In this document: positions 43,561 through 55,212 of the stretch, piece by piece
Position numbering within the stretch: position 1 is the stretch's first letter
Layout: each line of letters begins with the position of its first letter
Source of the DNA: Dactylellina haptotyla
Lineage: Eukaryota > Ascomycota > Orbiliomycetes > Orbiliales > Orbiliaceae
DNA length: 64,000 nucleotides
NCBI GenBank assembly: GCA_031310005.1
Contig: CM062380.1
Coordinates: forward strand, 3,596,001 to 3,660,000
Direction: 5' to 3'
Program-made: the position numbers and the translations under genes
The notes under the pieces: model-generated
The model's database searches: none
Seen by the model: only the letters and a program-made list of their open reading frames with translations
What the model was told of the DNA's origin: nothing

Positions 43561-46063
43561 ATGTCCGTAGTCGGTGTAGACTTCGGTTGTCTCAACACCG
43601 TCATTGCCGTCGCCAGGAACCGGGGCGTCGACGTCGTAAGTATTCTTTTTTCTTAAATTCTGATCTGATTTTTTTCTTACCTCTATAGTGGGGGTTGTAT
43701 CACCTTCATGTGCTCAGAGCTAACGAATTCTCTTCTTCTTCGTCCGCAGATTACAAATGAGGTCTCCAACCGCGCTACTCCGTAAGTCATACTCTAATAA
43801 TCCTTTCTCACAATAATTATCCTCGGAATACGTATACTAACGTTGGTGTGCAGCTCCCTTGTTGGGTTCGGTCCCAAGTCCCGTTACCTCGGTGAGGCCG
43901 CCAAAACCCAGGAAATCTCCAACCTCAAGAACACCGTCGGCTCTCTAAAACGTCTCGCCGGCCGCAACTTCAACGACCCCGAGATCGAGATCGAGAGGCA
44001 GTATGTCACCGCCGCTCTCGTCGACCTCAACGGCCAGGTTGGCGCCAAGGTCAACTACCTCGGCGAGCAACAGACCTTCTCTGCCACCGCCCTCATCGCC
44101 ATGTTCCTTTCCAAGGTCAAGGCCACCGCCTCCGCTGAGCTCAAGCTGCCAGTCTCCGATATCGTCATCAGCGTACCTTCCTGGTTCACCGATGCCCAGC
44201 GGAGAGCCATCCTCGACGCCTCCGAGGTCGCCGGCCTCAAGACCCTCAGACTCATGAACGACACCACCGCTGCCGCCTTGGGCTACGGTATCACCAAGGT
44301 CGACCTACCAGCCGCCGAGGAAAAGCCCAGGCGCGTTGCCTTCGTCGACATTGGCTACAGCAACTACACCGTCTCCATCGTCTCCTTCCGCAAGGGCGAG
44401 CTCACCGTCCTCTCCACCGCCTACGACAGGCATTTCGGCGGCCGTGACTTCGACAAGGCCATCGCCGAGCACTTTGTCACCGAATTCAACGAGAAATTCA
44501 AGATCGACATCAAGTCCAACCCCAAGGCCTACACCCGTCTCATGGCCGGTGTCGAGAAGCTCAAGAAGGTTCTCTCGGCTAACGCTCAGAGCCCTCTCAA
44601 CATAGAGTCCATTATGAACGACGTCGATGTCCGAGGTATGCTCAAGCGTGAGGAGCTCGAGGAGCTCGTCAAGCCACTCTTGGACCGCGCCACCATCCCC
44701 CTCCAGCAAGCCCTCGATGATGCCGGTCTCAAGGCCAGCGAGATCGATTTCATCGAACTCATCGGTGGCTGCTCTCGTGTCCCCTCCTTGAAGGATACCA
44801 TCTCCCAATTCTTCGGCAAACCTCTCTCATTCACCCTCAACCAGGACGAAGCCGTGGCCCGCGGTTGTGCCTTCGCCTGCGCCATCTTATCACCAGTTTT
44901 CCGTGTCCGTGACTTCGCCGTCCACGACATCGTTTCCTATCCGATAGAATTCACTTGGGAGAAATACGCTCAGATCCCGGATGAGGACACAACGCTGACC
45001 GTTTTTAACAAGAACAACACTGTGCCGTCGACTAAGATTCTGACATTCTACAGGAAGGAGCCGTTCGATCTCGAGGCCAGATACGCCGAGCCGGACAAGC
45101 TCCCAGGCAAATTCAGCCCCTGGATCGGCAGGTTCTCCGTCAAGGGCGTTCAGCCGGATCCCAAGGGTGACTTTATGATCTGCAAGCTCAAGGCCAGGCT
45201 TAATCTGCACGGCGTCTTGAACATCGAGAGCGGGTACTACGTGGAGGAGGCGGAAGTCGAGGAACCGATCCCTGATGATGTAAGCGCTTCTGACAATTAT
45301 GATTCCTCCGATTCCGCGTCTTCCTACGAGAGAAGACCGGCGAAAAAGGCACGAGTGGAGCTAACTGATGATGGTGGTGACAAACAGAACAAGGACGAGA
45401 ACGACAAGACTCCACCCAAGACCCGCAAGGTCAAGAAGCAGGTCAAGAAGGGCGATCTTACCGTCGTCAGCGGCACCCACGCGGCTGACCAGGCTGCCAA
45501 GGATGCCCTGACGGAGCGCGAGACCCAGATGGCTGTTGAGGACAAGCTTGTGGCCGATACCGAGGACCGCAAGAATGCGTTGGAGGAATACATTTACGAG
45601 ATGAGGGGCAAGATTGACGACTTGTACGCCGATTTCGCTAGCGAGGCTGAGAAGGACAAGTTGAAGGCCTTGTTGACCAAGACTGAGGTATGCATTTATC
45701 CACAATCCTAGATGTTGTGCTCATGTAGTGAAACATATAGCTAACGTTTAATTTCTGTTATAGGACTGGCTATACGACGATGGCGAGGATGCTACTAAGG
45801 CTGTCTACGTCGCCAAGTACGAAGAAATAAGATTCGTTGCCGGCCCGATCGTCCAACGGTACCTCGATAAGCAAGAAGCCACCCGACAAGCGGAGCGAGC
45901 CACTAAAGAGGCTATGGAGGCGGAAAGAAGGACAAAGGCTGATGCGGAGAAGGCCAAGCAGGACGCCGCTGCCGCCGAGAAGAGGGACACCGAGATGAAA
46001 GATGCAGGCGATAACGTCTTGCAACCGGAAGTCGAGGAGCCCGATAGCGAGATGAAGGAATAG
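43561..46063 (+). CDS. SSE1: Hsp110-type chaperone (Sse1/Hsp88), Hsp70 nucleotide-exchange factor
   Basis: Four exons, 43561-43635, 43750-43781, 43854-45687 and 45764-46063, give 746 aa. Introns have GTAAGT, GTAAGT and GTATGC donors; the last has a GCTAAC branch. The N-terminus MSVVGVDFGCLNTVIAVARN is the actin-like ATPase start, with the VGVDFG and NEVSNRATPSLVGFG blocks typical of Hsp110 rather than Hsp70 (no D-L-G-T-T). The second ATPase motif FVDIGYSNYTVSIV and the FIELIGGCSRVPSLKD block follow. The substrate-binding beta part, an acidic loop (DNYDSSDSASSYERRPAKK) and a long helical tail rich in Lys/Glu/Ala follow. In the cytosol such proteins exchange ADP on Hsp70 and hold unfolded proteins. 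Two very short 5' exons are normal for Pezizomycotina. Confidence 0.95.
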
Positions 46064-47451
46064 AATCTTCTTTTTTTAGAATCAATTAAAAAAAAAGAAC
46101 AAAAATTTTATGATTTGGTTTTATTTCATGATGACGACAGCAAGACGGCCGAGAAGTTCTTTTTAAATCTAGATAAAGAAGAGGACGGACTGGATTATAC
46201 ACGGCTGTGCAAAGCATATATTTTGTAGAGCTACCGAAATGAATGGAATCAAAGAACAAAAAAAACAAAAAAAAAAAAACAACATCATGTAAACCATTTC
46301 TATACCTTTATTTTCCTTTTTGTGGGGAGGCCCCGGGTGCTTTTCACCATTTTTCCCTTCTTTTCTTTCTGTTGTGTTTTGCCCTCATACAAACTCGTAT
46401 TATAGATAGCTCGTTTGATTATGGTTTTAATCCAATATTACAACCTTTTCTTTCCTTTGTTGACCTGCGGTCCAAGAGTGTGTACCTTATAATTACCATT
46501 GAACAATTTGCCATAGACCACCTACTCGTGTGAACATCACGCAAGCACTGAGAGCTCTGAAATGACGTCAATTGTAGTTGGTGAAGCTTAGAGGTGCTGT
46601 TGTTCAGAGCTCTCAGAGCCCGGGGGAACGGACGCTACAACTTAGCCTCCGTACCTCCTTTCAGGCGGCTCGCCATATTTATTTATTCAACAGCAATATC
46701 ATAGTGATAATAATAATAATAGCCAATTCAGCATAACGCCTCCCCCACGTTCCCCGCCGCCCTTCTTCAGCTGATTTAGGCACATGCCGGCGACAAGGAC
46801 GAGAGAGGGAGCAAGACATGCAGAGTGCGGGATTTCCCAATAACCATGTGTGTTGGATTTTAGTTATTCTTTTTCCCATCATTTTTTTTCGCGTGTGAAA
46901 AACTTTTCGTTGTTGCCGACGGGAATCCCTGGCGGAAATTCCTCTCTTTCGAACATGTTCTGTTCCCTTTTTAAAGATCCGCCTTCGGCAACTTTTTTTT
47001 TTCAGCCTGCCCACATTACCTCTTAAATTTTTTATTTCTTTTCGCGTGTGAGTGACGTCCGTCCCTTGATTGATAGATAACCTTTACAACCGCACCCGCA
47101 CCCTTCCTTCTTCCACTCCTTTTCTTATACACGAAACTCCCCTTCCTCGTTTGTATACGGTGCGTACCCTTTTCTATATTCGCTCGCTCTCAATTGATAG
47201 CTACGGGTCCCTGGTTTTAGCCTGTCTCGCTGCCGGTGGCAGGCGGGGGGTGGTAGTGGGTAGCGTGCCTGTCCACACCCCCCACTACTACCGCTGTCTG
47301 CTATCTACCTACCTAGCTATCTGTTCTGCGAGCTCCAGCGTATATATCTATGTCTCAGACATATATGAACATTGTATTTTTTGGACTTCACGGCTAACAA
47401 TTGGGATTCGCATTGTAGAAAACATAATAATAATATAGCCATCCGCCCGCC
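46064..47451. other. Intergenic, Hsp110 terminator and MDH promoter
   Basis: A/T homopolymers after the Hsp110 stop, then an inverted repeat with a CRE-like core (46548-46616), and a CT-rich leader before MDH (47080-47200). No gene was seen. Confidence 0.45.
46548..46616. repeat. Inverted repeat enclosing a TGACGTCA element
   Basis: CTGAGAGCTCTGAA (46548-46561) and its exact reverse complement TTCAGAGCTCTCAG (46603-46616) form 14-base arms. The palindrome TGACGTCA (46563-46570), the consensus site of ATF/CREB bZIP factors, starts two bases inside the left arm. A regulatory role is inferred; the distance to the MDH start is about 835 bases. Confidence 0.6.
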
Positions 47452-48862
47452 ATGTTCTCCGTCCGCCGTGCCGCCGTAAACCTGACGCAGAAGCGTGCCT
47501 TCTCGGCTTCTGCTTCCAATGTTCGTACTTTCACCTCTACATACATGCCATTTACCGTCCTGATGCCGAAGAATTGCCGTATCATTGGGAATGTGAGAGG
47601 AATATGTGGAAATGCTGATTTGGGTGTCCCGATATAGCCATACAAGGTTGCCGTCCTCGGTGCCGCCGGTGGTATCGGCCAGCCGCTGTCGCTGCTGCTC
47701 AAGTTGTCGCCAAAGGTCACCGAGCTCGCTTTGTACGATGTTCGTGGCGCGCCTGGTACGTCATATTACTACCTATATTTTTCATATGCGCGAAAAATAG
47801 AGGATATCGCTCAATTGGGAGATTCATGTTGCTAAATGTCGCCCATTTGGGAGGGGTATAAACAGGTGTCGCCGCTGATATCTCGCACGTCAACACCAAC
47901 AGCGTCGTAAGTGCTATATATACACCATCTACCATGCCAATTGAAGATTGTTCGTGATATCTAATGTTGAATTGGATCGAAATATCAGGTCAAGGGATAT
48001 GCTCCCGGAGACTCCAACCTCGCTGAGGCCCTTAAGGATGCCGAGGTCGTCTTGATCCCCGCCGGTGTCCCGCGAAAGCCCGGCATGTCCCGCGACGACC
48101 TCTTCAACACCAACGCCTCCATCGTCCGCGACCTCGCCCACGCCACCGCGAAGGCCAATCCTAAGGCCAAGCTCTGCATTATCGCCAACCCGGTACGCTC
48201 TATTACCCTCTGCAATAAAATACGGTAATAGGATACTAATATAGAGATGGGGGAATGAATAGGTCAACTCCACCGTCCCCATCTGCCGAGAAGTCTACAA
48301 GCTCGCCGGCGTCTACAACCCCAAGACCCTCTTCGGCGTAACCACCCTCGACGTCGTCCGCGCCTCCCGCTTCATCTCCGAACTCAAATCCACCGACCCC
48401 GCCGCCGAAAAGGTCACCGTCGTCGGCGGCCACTCCGGCGTCACTATCGTCCCCCTCCTCAGCCAGAGCAACCACCCCGACATCTCCGGCGAAGCCCGCG
48501 ACGCCCTCGTCAAGCGCATCCAATTCGGCGGCGACGAAGTCGTCCAGGCTAAAGACGGCGCCGGTTCCGCCACCCTCTCCATGGCCCTGGCCGGCTACAG
48601 AATGGCAGAATCCCTGCTCCGCGCCAAGGACGGCGAGAAGGGCGTCATCGAGCCCACTTTCGTCGAGAGCCCGTTGTTCAAGGAGCAAGGCTGTGATTTC
48701 TTCGCCAGCAACGTCGAGCTCGGACCCGACGGTGTCGAGAAGATCCACGGAATCGGTGAGATCAACTCGTACGAGAAGGGATTGATCGAGGCCTGCGTTG
48801 CCGATTTGGCCAAGAACATCGCGAAGGGTGTCAAGTTTGTTGAGGCCAACCCACCAAAATAA
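47452..48862 (+). CDS. MDH1: Malate dehydrogenase, mitochondrial
   Basis: Five exons, 47452-47520, 47638-47755, 47866-47906, 47989-48192 and 48263-48862, give 343 aa, normal for the mitochondrial enzyme. The N-terminus [20 protein letters not shown] is a basic amphipathic presequence. The Rossmann motif [15 protein letters not shown] binds [20 protein letters not shown] holds the substrate-binding loop with its Arg residues; NPVNSTVPI and VVGGHSG (catalytic His) follow. The enzyme interconverts malate and oxaloacetate in the matrix (TCA cycle). The C-terminus NPPK is not a peroxisomal signal. The first donor reads GTTCGT, an unusual one; the others are GTACGT, GTAAGT and GTACGC. Codon use is strongly C-ending, as in eEF3. 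Confidence 0.96.
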
Positions 48863-49363
48863 GCTATCTATCCATCTAGCTATCTAGTTTATACTCGAAA
48901 GAGGATAAAACTGGCCTAGCATGTTTGACGGGGAGTAGAAGATATCAGCTGGGGTGAGGGTGGAAACGGAGAGCGGGGAGGATGTGCATAAAAAAAGAAC
49001 CAACATTAGACGAAAATATTCTGTTTTTTTATTGCATCTTTCACGAGATACCTTCTTGCCCTCTTTGACTTTTTTTTCTTTAATCTTTCTTGTATTATTT
49101 TGTCGGAACAGATGTAATACCGGAAGTCTTAAAAAGGAGAAGAGAGGAGGAAGGAGAACGAAACCTTGTATTTATTTAATGACCTTTGTACGACCTACAA
49201 CCGAAGAAGTCGAGAGGAATACGGGAAAAAACAAGAATACCAATATAAAAGAACATTCTCCAATCTACATACACACAAACGAATCTACCCATAAAAACAC
49301 CTCCGTAACGCCATCATATATATTTTAAACCTAGTACCATAAATAAAGATCCCTAATAATCAA
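48863..49363. other. Convergent 3' regions
   Basis: Between MDH and the ATRIP-type gene. T-rich then A-rich, without genes. Confidence 0.4.
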
Positions 49364-52300
49364 TCACCTCTTCGCTTCCTCCTCTCTCAATATCCTATCC
49401 GCCTCCATCATACTCTCTGTCATCGAAATCTCCCCCATCACACCCCCTGGCCGTCCTCTAAACAGCCCCCAAATCTCATCCCCCTGCTCGAGCGTCACAC
49501 TCCCCTCTAACACCTCCATTGCCATCTCCACCGTCTCCGGCCTTATCCCGCGCTCACTCAGGAACCCGGTATCCTTAATAAACGCGATCCGCGCAAACAC
49601 AACAAGATGCTTATGTCCGTTCCCGTTATTCGAGGTATTCGACAGCTGGATCTCTATATCCGCATTCGACTGCTGCAGCTTCAACACGCGATGGATGAAC
49701 GCTACGCCGTTGTTGACGAATTTCACCGAATTGGACACGTTATACCGGTCCTCGTAGACCTCCTCGAGCTCGTGGTGGAGACGCACGATGATGCGCGATA
49801 ACGCCTGCCAGTTCGCGTTGGTGACGAGGCTGGTGATGCCGTAGTCTGTTGAAGCGATGCACGAGTAAAACGTCAGGATGGCGGAGCGGATCGCAAGGAT
49901 TTCTTCGCGGCGGATGCCCGGGTGCGTTTCCGGGTCTGGTTTGGGTTCTGTCGTTAGTAGGAAGGAGGCGTGGATTAGCGTTATGCGCTCATAGTCCTTT
50001 TGCTGCAGCGGGTCTTGCGGGATCGGCCCGTAGGAAGTGGCGAAGACGGAACCGGGGAGGGTGTTGAGGATTAAGCGGATCTGGGGGAGTGGTTGGTTCC
50101 AGGTCATGAAGGGCGGGATGAAGTCGTGGCGGATGAGGCTCCAGAAGCTAGGGATAGTTAGCATGAGATTAAAAGAAACGCATAGTCGATGAACGTACTG
50201 CTGGGAAAGTTCTTCGTCGACTTGGACGCCTAGAGCCACTGTTTCAAACAACAATAGGCACTTCTCGACGTCGACGAAGGGGTTGGTTTGGTCGTAGTGG
50301 CCCTTAAACCGCGGGACCGAGTTCAACATGATAGTACTCTGCGCAACTTCGGCGAAAGGCTCCATTATGATAGCGAATAGTGTTCCGTCAAAACTATCCG
50401 TCACGACGGAATATAAGAAATCTAAAAGCAATGACAAAGGTTCAAACTAGTACATGTTAGTGAAGAACATAGAGGACGAACCAGAGGCATTACTCACAAA
50501 CTTTTCCGTATAACACCGGTTCCATAATGCGATCAAGATGCAACAGATCTTAGCTGGAAATTCCCCATACGCGGAATCCATGTCCGCCTGAGGAACATTT
50601 TCCATGAATAGTGATGATAGGGAAGTTTCTTCATCTGAAGGAAAGTTATATTGCTCCAGAAGTTCTAAAATTGTGAGCTCACCGTCATCGGGTCTGTGCG
50701 ACAAGATAGCCTCTAAGAACTCCTGCCGGCCATCATTCCCTAAACCAAGGTCCTCGAGAGTCATCTTCTCAATCATAGCAGCGTATTCTTCTTCCTCGGA
50801 CTCCGCTCCATTCTCCAGCATGACTGCCCGCTGAGAATTACCACCAGATTGAAGCATCGGCAGCGTAAGCGTCTGAGAGTTCTTCATAGGAGATTCGTTC
50901 GGCTTTCTCTTCCGCTTCGCACTCTTCGAAGGTGTCCCTCTGCCACGACTACCCGGCAGACCGACTGGAGGACTACCCCGCATCGGCATACCAGCTTCAT
51001 CATCGTCGAAGCCGTCCCGAAAGGCAGCAAGCCTACCCTTCCGGGGCGTCAAGGGCGCATCTTTGGTGGGTTTGACCACTTGCTTATCTTTGTCTTGATA
51101 TTTCTTCAACTCTCGGTGCATTTCCTTCTGGTCGTTGCGGTCGAACTCGAGGTCAGCTTCCATTTTGGTAAGTTGGTCCCGCATATTTGCTATATCTTTT
51201 TCGGATTGCTCGTGCTTCTGTTGCGCGAATGAACGTAAGGCGTCGACCTCGGATTTGTGTTCGGTTTCCGCTTTCTCCATCTTCTTCCGCAAGATGAGAT
51301 TCTCGCCAGTTTTGGTCTGCATGTCAACCGTAGCTTTCTTAAGTTTCGTCTGCAGTTCATCCTTTTCCGCGAGTAACTATCGGGGAGTTAGCTTCAGTTA
51401 CTCCGAAATATCTCTGGTTCAGCTTACCTGTTGAGCCATTTTACGAAGGCTCGCAAGTTCTTCGAGCTGGCCAGCCGCCAAACCTTTCAGAGGATCATCC
51501 ATATCCATAGCGCTCACTTCCTCCACCTTCTTCTCCGCTTCGGCATTATAATCCACCATATCATCGGGAACGGTATGAAGGGACTGCAGGGTTTTGTCCA
51601 GTGTAGGATCATTACTACTGATCCAGGCCGACGTACCGAAAGCAGATGTGCCTAGGACTGAAGGGTCAATTATGGCGGTATTGCCTGGTTCCTGTAAAAC
51701 CACCTCCGTTGGAGCAGCGGTGTCCCATAGCTCCTTTGATTCATCATATGTCGCGTATTCCTCCGGTCTTGCTATACCGATGGTTGGAACTAGATTCGGC
51801 CTAGCGGTTTGATATCCTCCAGTAGTGGTACTGTAAGCTGCGGTATGGTTATTACTGACGCTGATTCCGGGTCCCCGAATGCCACTTCCTTGGTTGGTAC
51901 CACTGCCCCCATTTTGGTGCCTTGAACGATCCGCAGGGCTACTGGGTAACGTTGGCTGTGTGATATATGACGGCGTAGGCTGTCTGAACGATGCCTTAGG
52001 TTGTAACTGGCGTTGACGGTGCGAGTAATTGGCGGATTGGGATAGCTGGACCTGCCGCTGAGAAGCGATGTAGGCTTGTTGCTGCTGCTGCTGCGGAACT
52101 GTTGGCCCTTGTTCTCCTTGCTGCGCGAGGTATGCATCTTGTTGCTGCTGGCGGAGCCGCTGTCGTTCCTGATTCCGGCTCAGGAAGGCTGCTCGGATTT
52201 CTTGTTCTTCTTTGGAGAGAGTGGGTCCGTGTACCTGGACAGGCGGTATCGCAAGCCTTGGAGGTTGGTATCCCGGATTACTATAGGGACGACCAGGGAC

Positions 52301-52540
52301 GGCATTATGCTGGGACGGAGTTCGAGCACGATTGGAGGTCGCAAATGCCGCAGCTTTCGAAGAAATTTGATAGGGGTTCTTGGGGGGCTGCGGTGCCGCC
52401 GCCACAGGCTGCTGCTGCTGCTGCTGCTGCTGCTTTTGGGTGTGCGACGCGAGAACAGCAGCATTCTCGATCTCCTGTAGCTCGTCGAGATTGTCTAGAA
52501 AGTCATCGTCGTCGCCGAAGTAGTCGTCTTCAGCCGCCAT
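49364..52540 (-). CDS. uvsD: ATRIP-type DNA damage checkpoint protein (Rad26/UvsD/Lcd1)
   Basis: Exons 52540-51428, about 51376-50494, 50421-50199 and 50147-49364 give about 1000 aa. The N-terminus MAAEDDYFGDDDDFLDNLDE is the acidic element that binds RPA in ATRIP proteins. It is followed by Gln-rich runs (poly-CAG in the DNA), a coiled coil (from about residue 350: LASLRKMAQQ, then LLAEKDELQTKLKK and on to LTKMEADLEF) that drives dimerisation and Mec1/ATR binding, a Ser-rich linker and a helical C-terminal region. The partner is the ATR kinase; the pair detects RPA-coated single-stranded DNA. The third intron (50198-50148, 51 bases, GTACGT ... GCTAAC ... CCTAG) is a multiple of three without a stop, so its retention would keep the frame. 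The donor of the second intron is uncertain (GTAATG at 50493 preferred on phase). Overall layout matches fungal Rad26/UvsD. Confidence 0.8.
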
Positions 52541-53279
52541 TGCCGGAGTAAAGCATTGCAGTAATTGGCTGGTTCGCGGTTATGTCGTCTGTCGTGAAGG
52601 AATGAGGTACGGAAGCTTGTGCTGGGCCATCGTCGAGAGAGCAAGGCTGGTGGACAAGGCAGGGAACCGCGGGCGTGTTGTTGGTGAGGTTGGTTTTGCT
52701 GTTTTGGCAGACCACAGCGGCAACACGATTCTCCACACGCCTCGCGCAGGTTCCACAGCCAATTAACAATGACTTTCTTCTGATATTGTCTGTGCCAGCT
52801 GTGCCTCGAAGACGCATCAATGAGGATTAAGGATACCAAAAGTTAGGTAGTCAGTGGTGTTAAATTAGTTTGCCTTGAAAACAGGGAATTAACTCGACCA
52901 CAACCCGGATCGGTTAATATTGCAAAATCATGATATCACGGCAAAGCGACATATCACTCACTCTACGAGCACGATACGGATGATACCAAGGACTTGAAGC
53001 TTGTAAAAATGAACTCCATAAATCTAAAATTTTAATCCAAACACCACTACCCTTTTCCGATTCCCCATTGGTAAAGATAAAAATCAAAACACCTTGATAC
53101 ATGAAACCAGAACTCCCCAGGATGCAAAAAGATTGATTTCAAAAACAAAAAAAGCAACGAGTTAGGCATATACACAATCTCGCCACAGCTTTACGCTGAA
53201 GTGACAAGACCTCGTATCCATGTAATATATGAACCCATATCACCAATCTTAGCTGCTCAGATATGTTCAAACCCCGCAT
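52541..53279. other. Promoter of the ATRIP-type gene and 3' side of the WSC gene
   Basis: No gene was seen. The left half is mixed and the right half AT-rich. Confidence 0.35.
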
Positions 53280-55212
53280 TTAATAATCATCATCGTAATC
53301 CTCGTCGGGTTTGGCTGGGTCACTTGGACCTGGTTTAGTTGGCTCGCTAGGTTCGGCGGGCTCAGAAGGTTCAGCGGGTTCAGAAGGCCCGGCTGCCGGC
53401 GTGGTAATAATGACACTAACGGTACCAGAGATAGTAATAGTACTGCCTCCAGGTCCCGTCACAAACTTGGTGCTGGTACCAGGTTTGGGGCCCTCGGTGG
53501 TGATAGTAGTGGTCACTTGTCCATTGCTTGGGGGAGCCGAGGTGCTCTGTACCTTGCCAGTCGGGCTGGGGGTAGTGATGATAACAGTTACGGTGCCAGA
53601 TGTGGTAATAGTACTGCCTCCTGGTCCGGTGACAAACTTAGTAGTCGTGCCAGGTTGTGGACCGGGGGTAGTAATTGTCGTGGTTTTTTGGCCATTGGCT
53701 GGTGGCGCCGAAGTAGTCTCTGGAGTTGCTGGCTCTTCAGGCTCATCAGGATCTTCGGGGTCTTCAGGGTCTTCAGGATCCTCTGGGTCTTCGTCGTCGG
53801 GAGTCCCTTGTGGGGTAACAGCACTCGACGTTGGAGTGGGATCTTGACCAGGCGTGCAAGTATCTGAGATGTCAAGATCCGCATTGTAGTAGACGCTCTG
53901 GTACCACACATTACCACAGTACTGGTAATCATCCGCTGTTATCGATTTCTGAATCTTTGCGGTAGCAGAACAGAGCACGCTACACTTGGCAGAGCTGGCT
54001 CCAGGGTTCTCAGAGTATTTCTTAATAAACCATGGCGCGATCCTTCCTCCACACCAACATTGATTGCCAGTAGCCCATCCACCATAAGTGCCAGAAGCAG
54101 CCATACCAGCATAAGCATACCCCTTTGCGGCACAGGCCTCAAGACAGCTGTCAACTGAGAGATTGTCACCCGAAACAGCATCCTGCTTTTCAGCAAGGAA
54201 GGTTCCCTCTGATGAACAAGAACAATTGTCAGTTTCTGCAAAATGAGTGGCCAGGAGAGTCTGATAACTTACCGCCTTCATACCAGAAGCAGCCCACGGA
54301 TTGATAACCAGCGGCAGCTGAATCCAAGTCGTATCCTTTGTAACAAGGATCCTTCCACACACTCCAAGTGGTCGAACCTCCACAGAAATCTTTCTTATAG
54401 ACGGAACTAGCAGAAGCTTCATCACATGGAATATTGCACTTATTATCGCTCGAAAGTTTCGTAGAATCGTCGACCGCATTGCCACACCAGCACTGGGTAA
54501 CACATAATATTAGCTCCTGATAAAGCTACCCGTAAAGTTTGCTAATTGAGAGGGTTTCGGATTACTCACCGATTTCGAGCCGTTTTCACCTTTAATACCG
54601 GCATAACGGAAACCAGCACCCTTGCATGTTGCGACGCAAGCTTTCATAGTGAATGGAGTTGGACCATTTGGCTTGTTCATGCAAGAACACATCCCAGTAT
54701 TGAAAGTCAGACCGACTTCATTTGCATAACATCTATGAACGCCAATAAATTTTAATTAGAATAGAAACACACGAATGGACCAGAAATTAGAAAAAGAATT
54801 CGCTTTCTTACCCGACATAAGACCAATCCGTAAACTCGCCTCCGTAAGGAACAAAGTAGTCCATAGGCTTTTTGTGAACTGGTGCTGGCACATTCCAAGT
54901 TGGTGCTTTTGGTGCTGGCGCCTTCGTCTTCTTCTTGCTAGCCGCCTTCTTTTTACTACTCTTCTTCTTAGCTGCAGCTTTCTTTGGTGCCTTCTTCTTG
55001 GCCGCTTTTTTAGGTGCCTTCTTGGCCGCTGCCTTCTTAGGTGCTGCCTTCTTAGGTGCAGCTTTTTTGCCGGGTGTTCTTTTGATCAGCCTGTCTGCAG
55101 GGGCGCCTGCAAATGCACCCACAGCATCAGAGCCAGAGTGTAAAGCTGGTGCCGCCTGCACAGACGTGACCAAAAGCACGGCCGCGTAAGCTAAAATATT
55201 TGTGAGACGCAT
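53280..55212 (-). CDS. Secreted WSC-domain protein with histone-H1-like basic region
   Basis: Exons 55212-54812, 54732-54570, 54492-54273 and 54235-53280 splice in frame to 579 aa. After a signal peptide (residues 1-20, ending VQA) and an LIKR site comes a Lys/Ala/Pro-rich segment of about 55 aa (repeats of KKAAPKK, KKAPKK), like a histone H1 tail. Two Cys-rich WSC units follow: GCYANEVGLTFNTGMCSC ... CWCGNAVDD, and GCFWYEGETDNCSC ... AYAGMAASGTYGG ... CWCGGRIAPW. WSC domains bind wall polysaccharide. The C-terminal half has a DPE repeat (EDPEDPEDPEDP), two near-identical Ser/Thr/Pro units of about 50 aa (TTTITTPGPQPG, KFVTGPGGSTIT), an EPAEPS repeat, and an acidic end DYDDDY. No membrane span or GPI signal is evident. 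A secreted wall-bound protein with oppositely charged ends is inferred. Confidence 0.85.
53401..53716. repeat. Intragenic tandem repeat in the WSC gene
   Basis: Two copies, about 53401-53546 and 53571-53716, encode the Ser/Thr/Pro unit that contains KFVTGPGGSTIT. Shared stretches include AATAGTACTGCCTCC. Such repeats expand and shrink readily and set the length of the wall-spanning stalk. Confidence 0.7.
53748..53795. repeat. Short repeat coding for EDP units
   Basis: Imperfect nine-base units (TCTTCAGGG or close variants) on the + strand code for Glu-Asp-Pro on the minus strand. Confidence 0.6.

Noticed and set aside
44305-44808. Antisense open frame within Hsp110
   Set aside because: Same codon-bias effect as in eEF3; the product is rich in Gly, Leu, Glu and Val without domains.
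47230-47300. G-rich and C-rich segments that could form a hairpin upstream of MDH
   Set aside because: Only about eight bases pair without mismatch; not distinct from chance in such skewed DNA.
53311-53847. + strand frame of 178 codons opposite the WSC gene
   Set aside because: Antisense shadow of the Ser/Thr/Pro and Glu-Asp-Pro repeats.
54935-55189. Very hydrophobic + strand frame (repeats of AAFLGAFF)
   Set aside because: It is the antisense of the Lys/Ala repeat of the WSC gene (AAG/GCC codons read as CTT/GGC), not a membrane protein.
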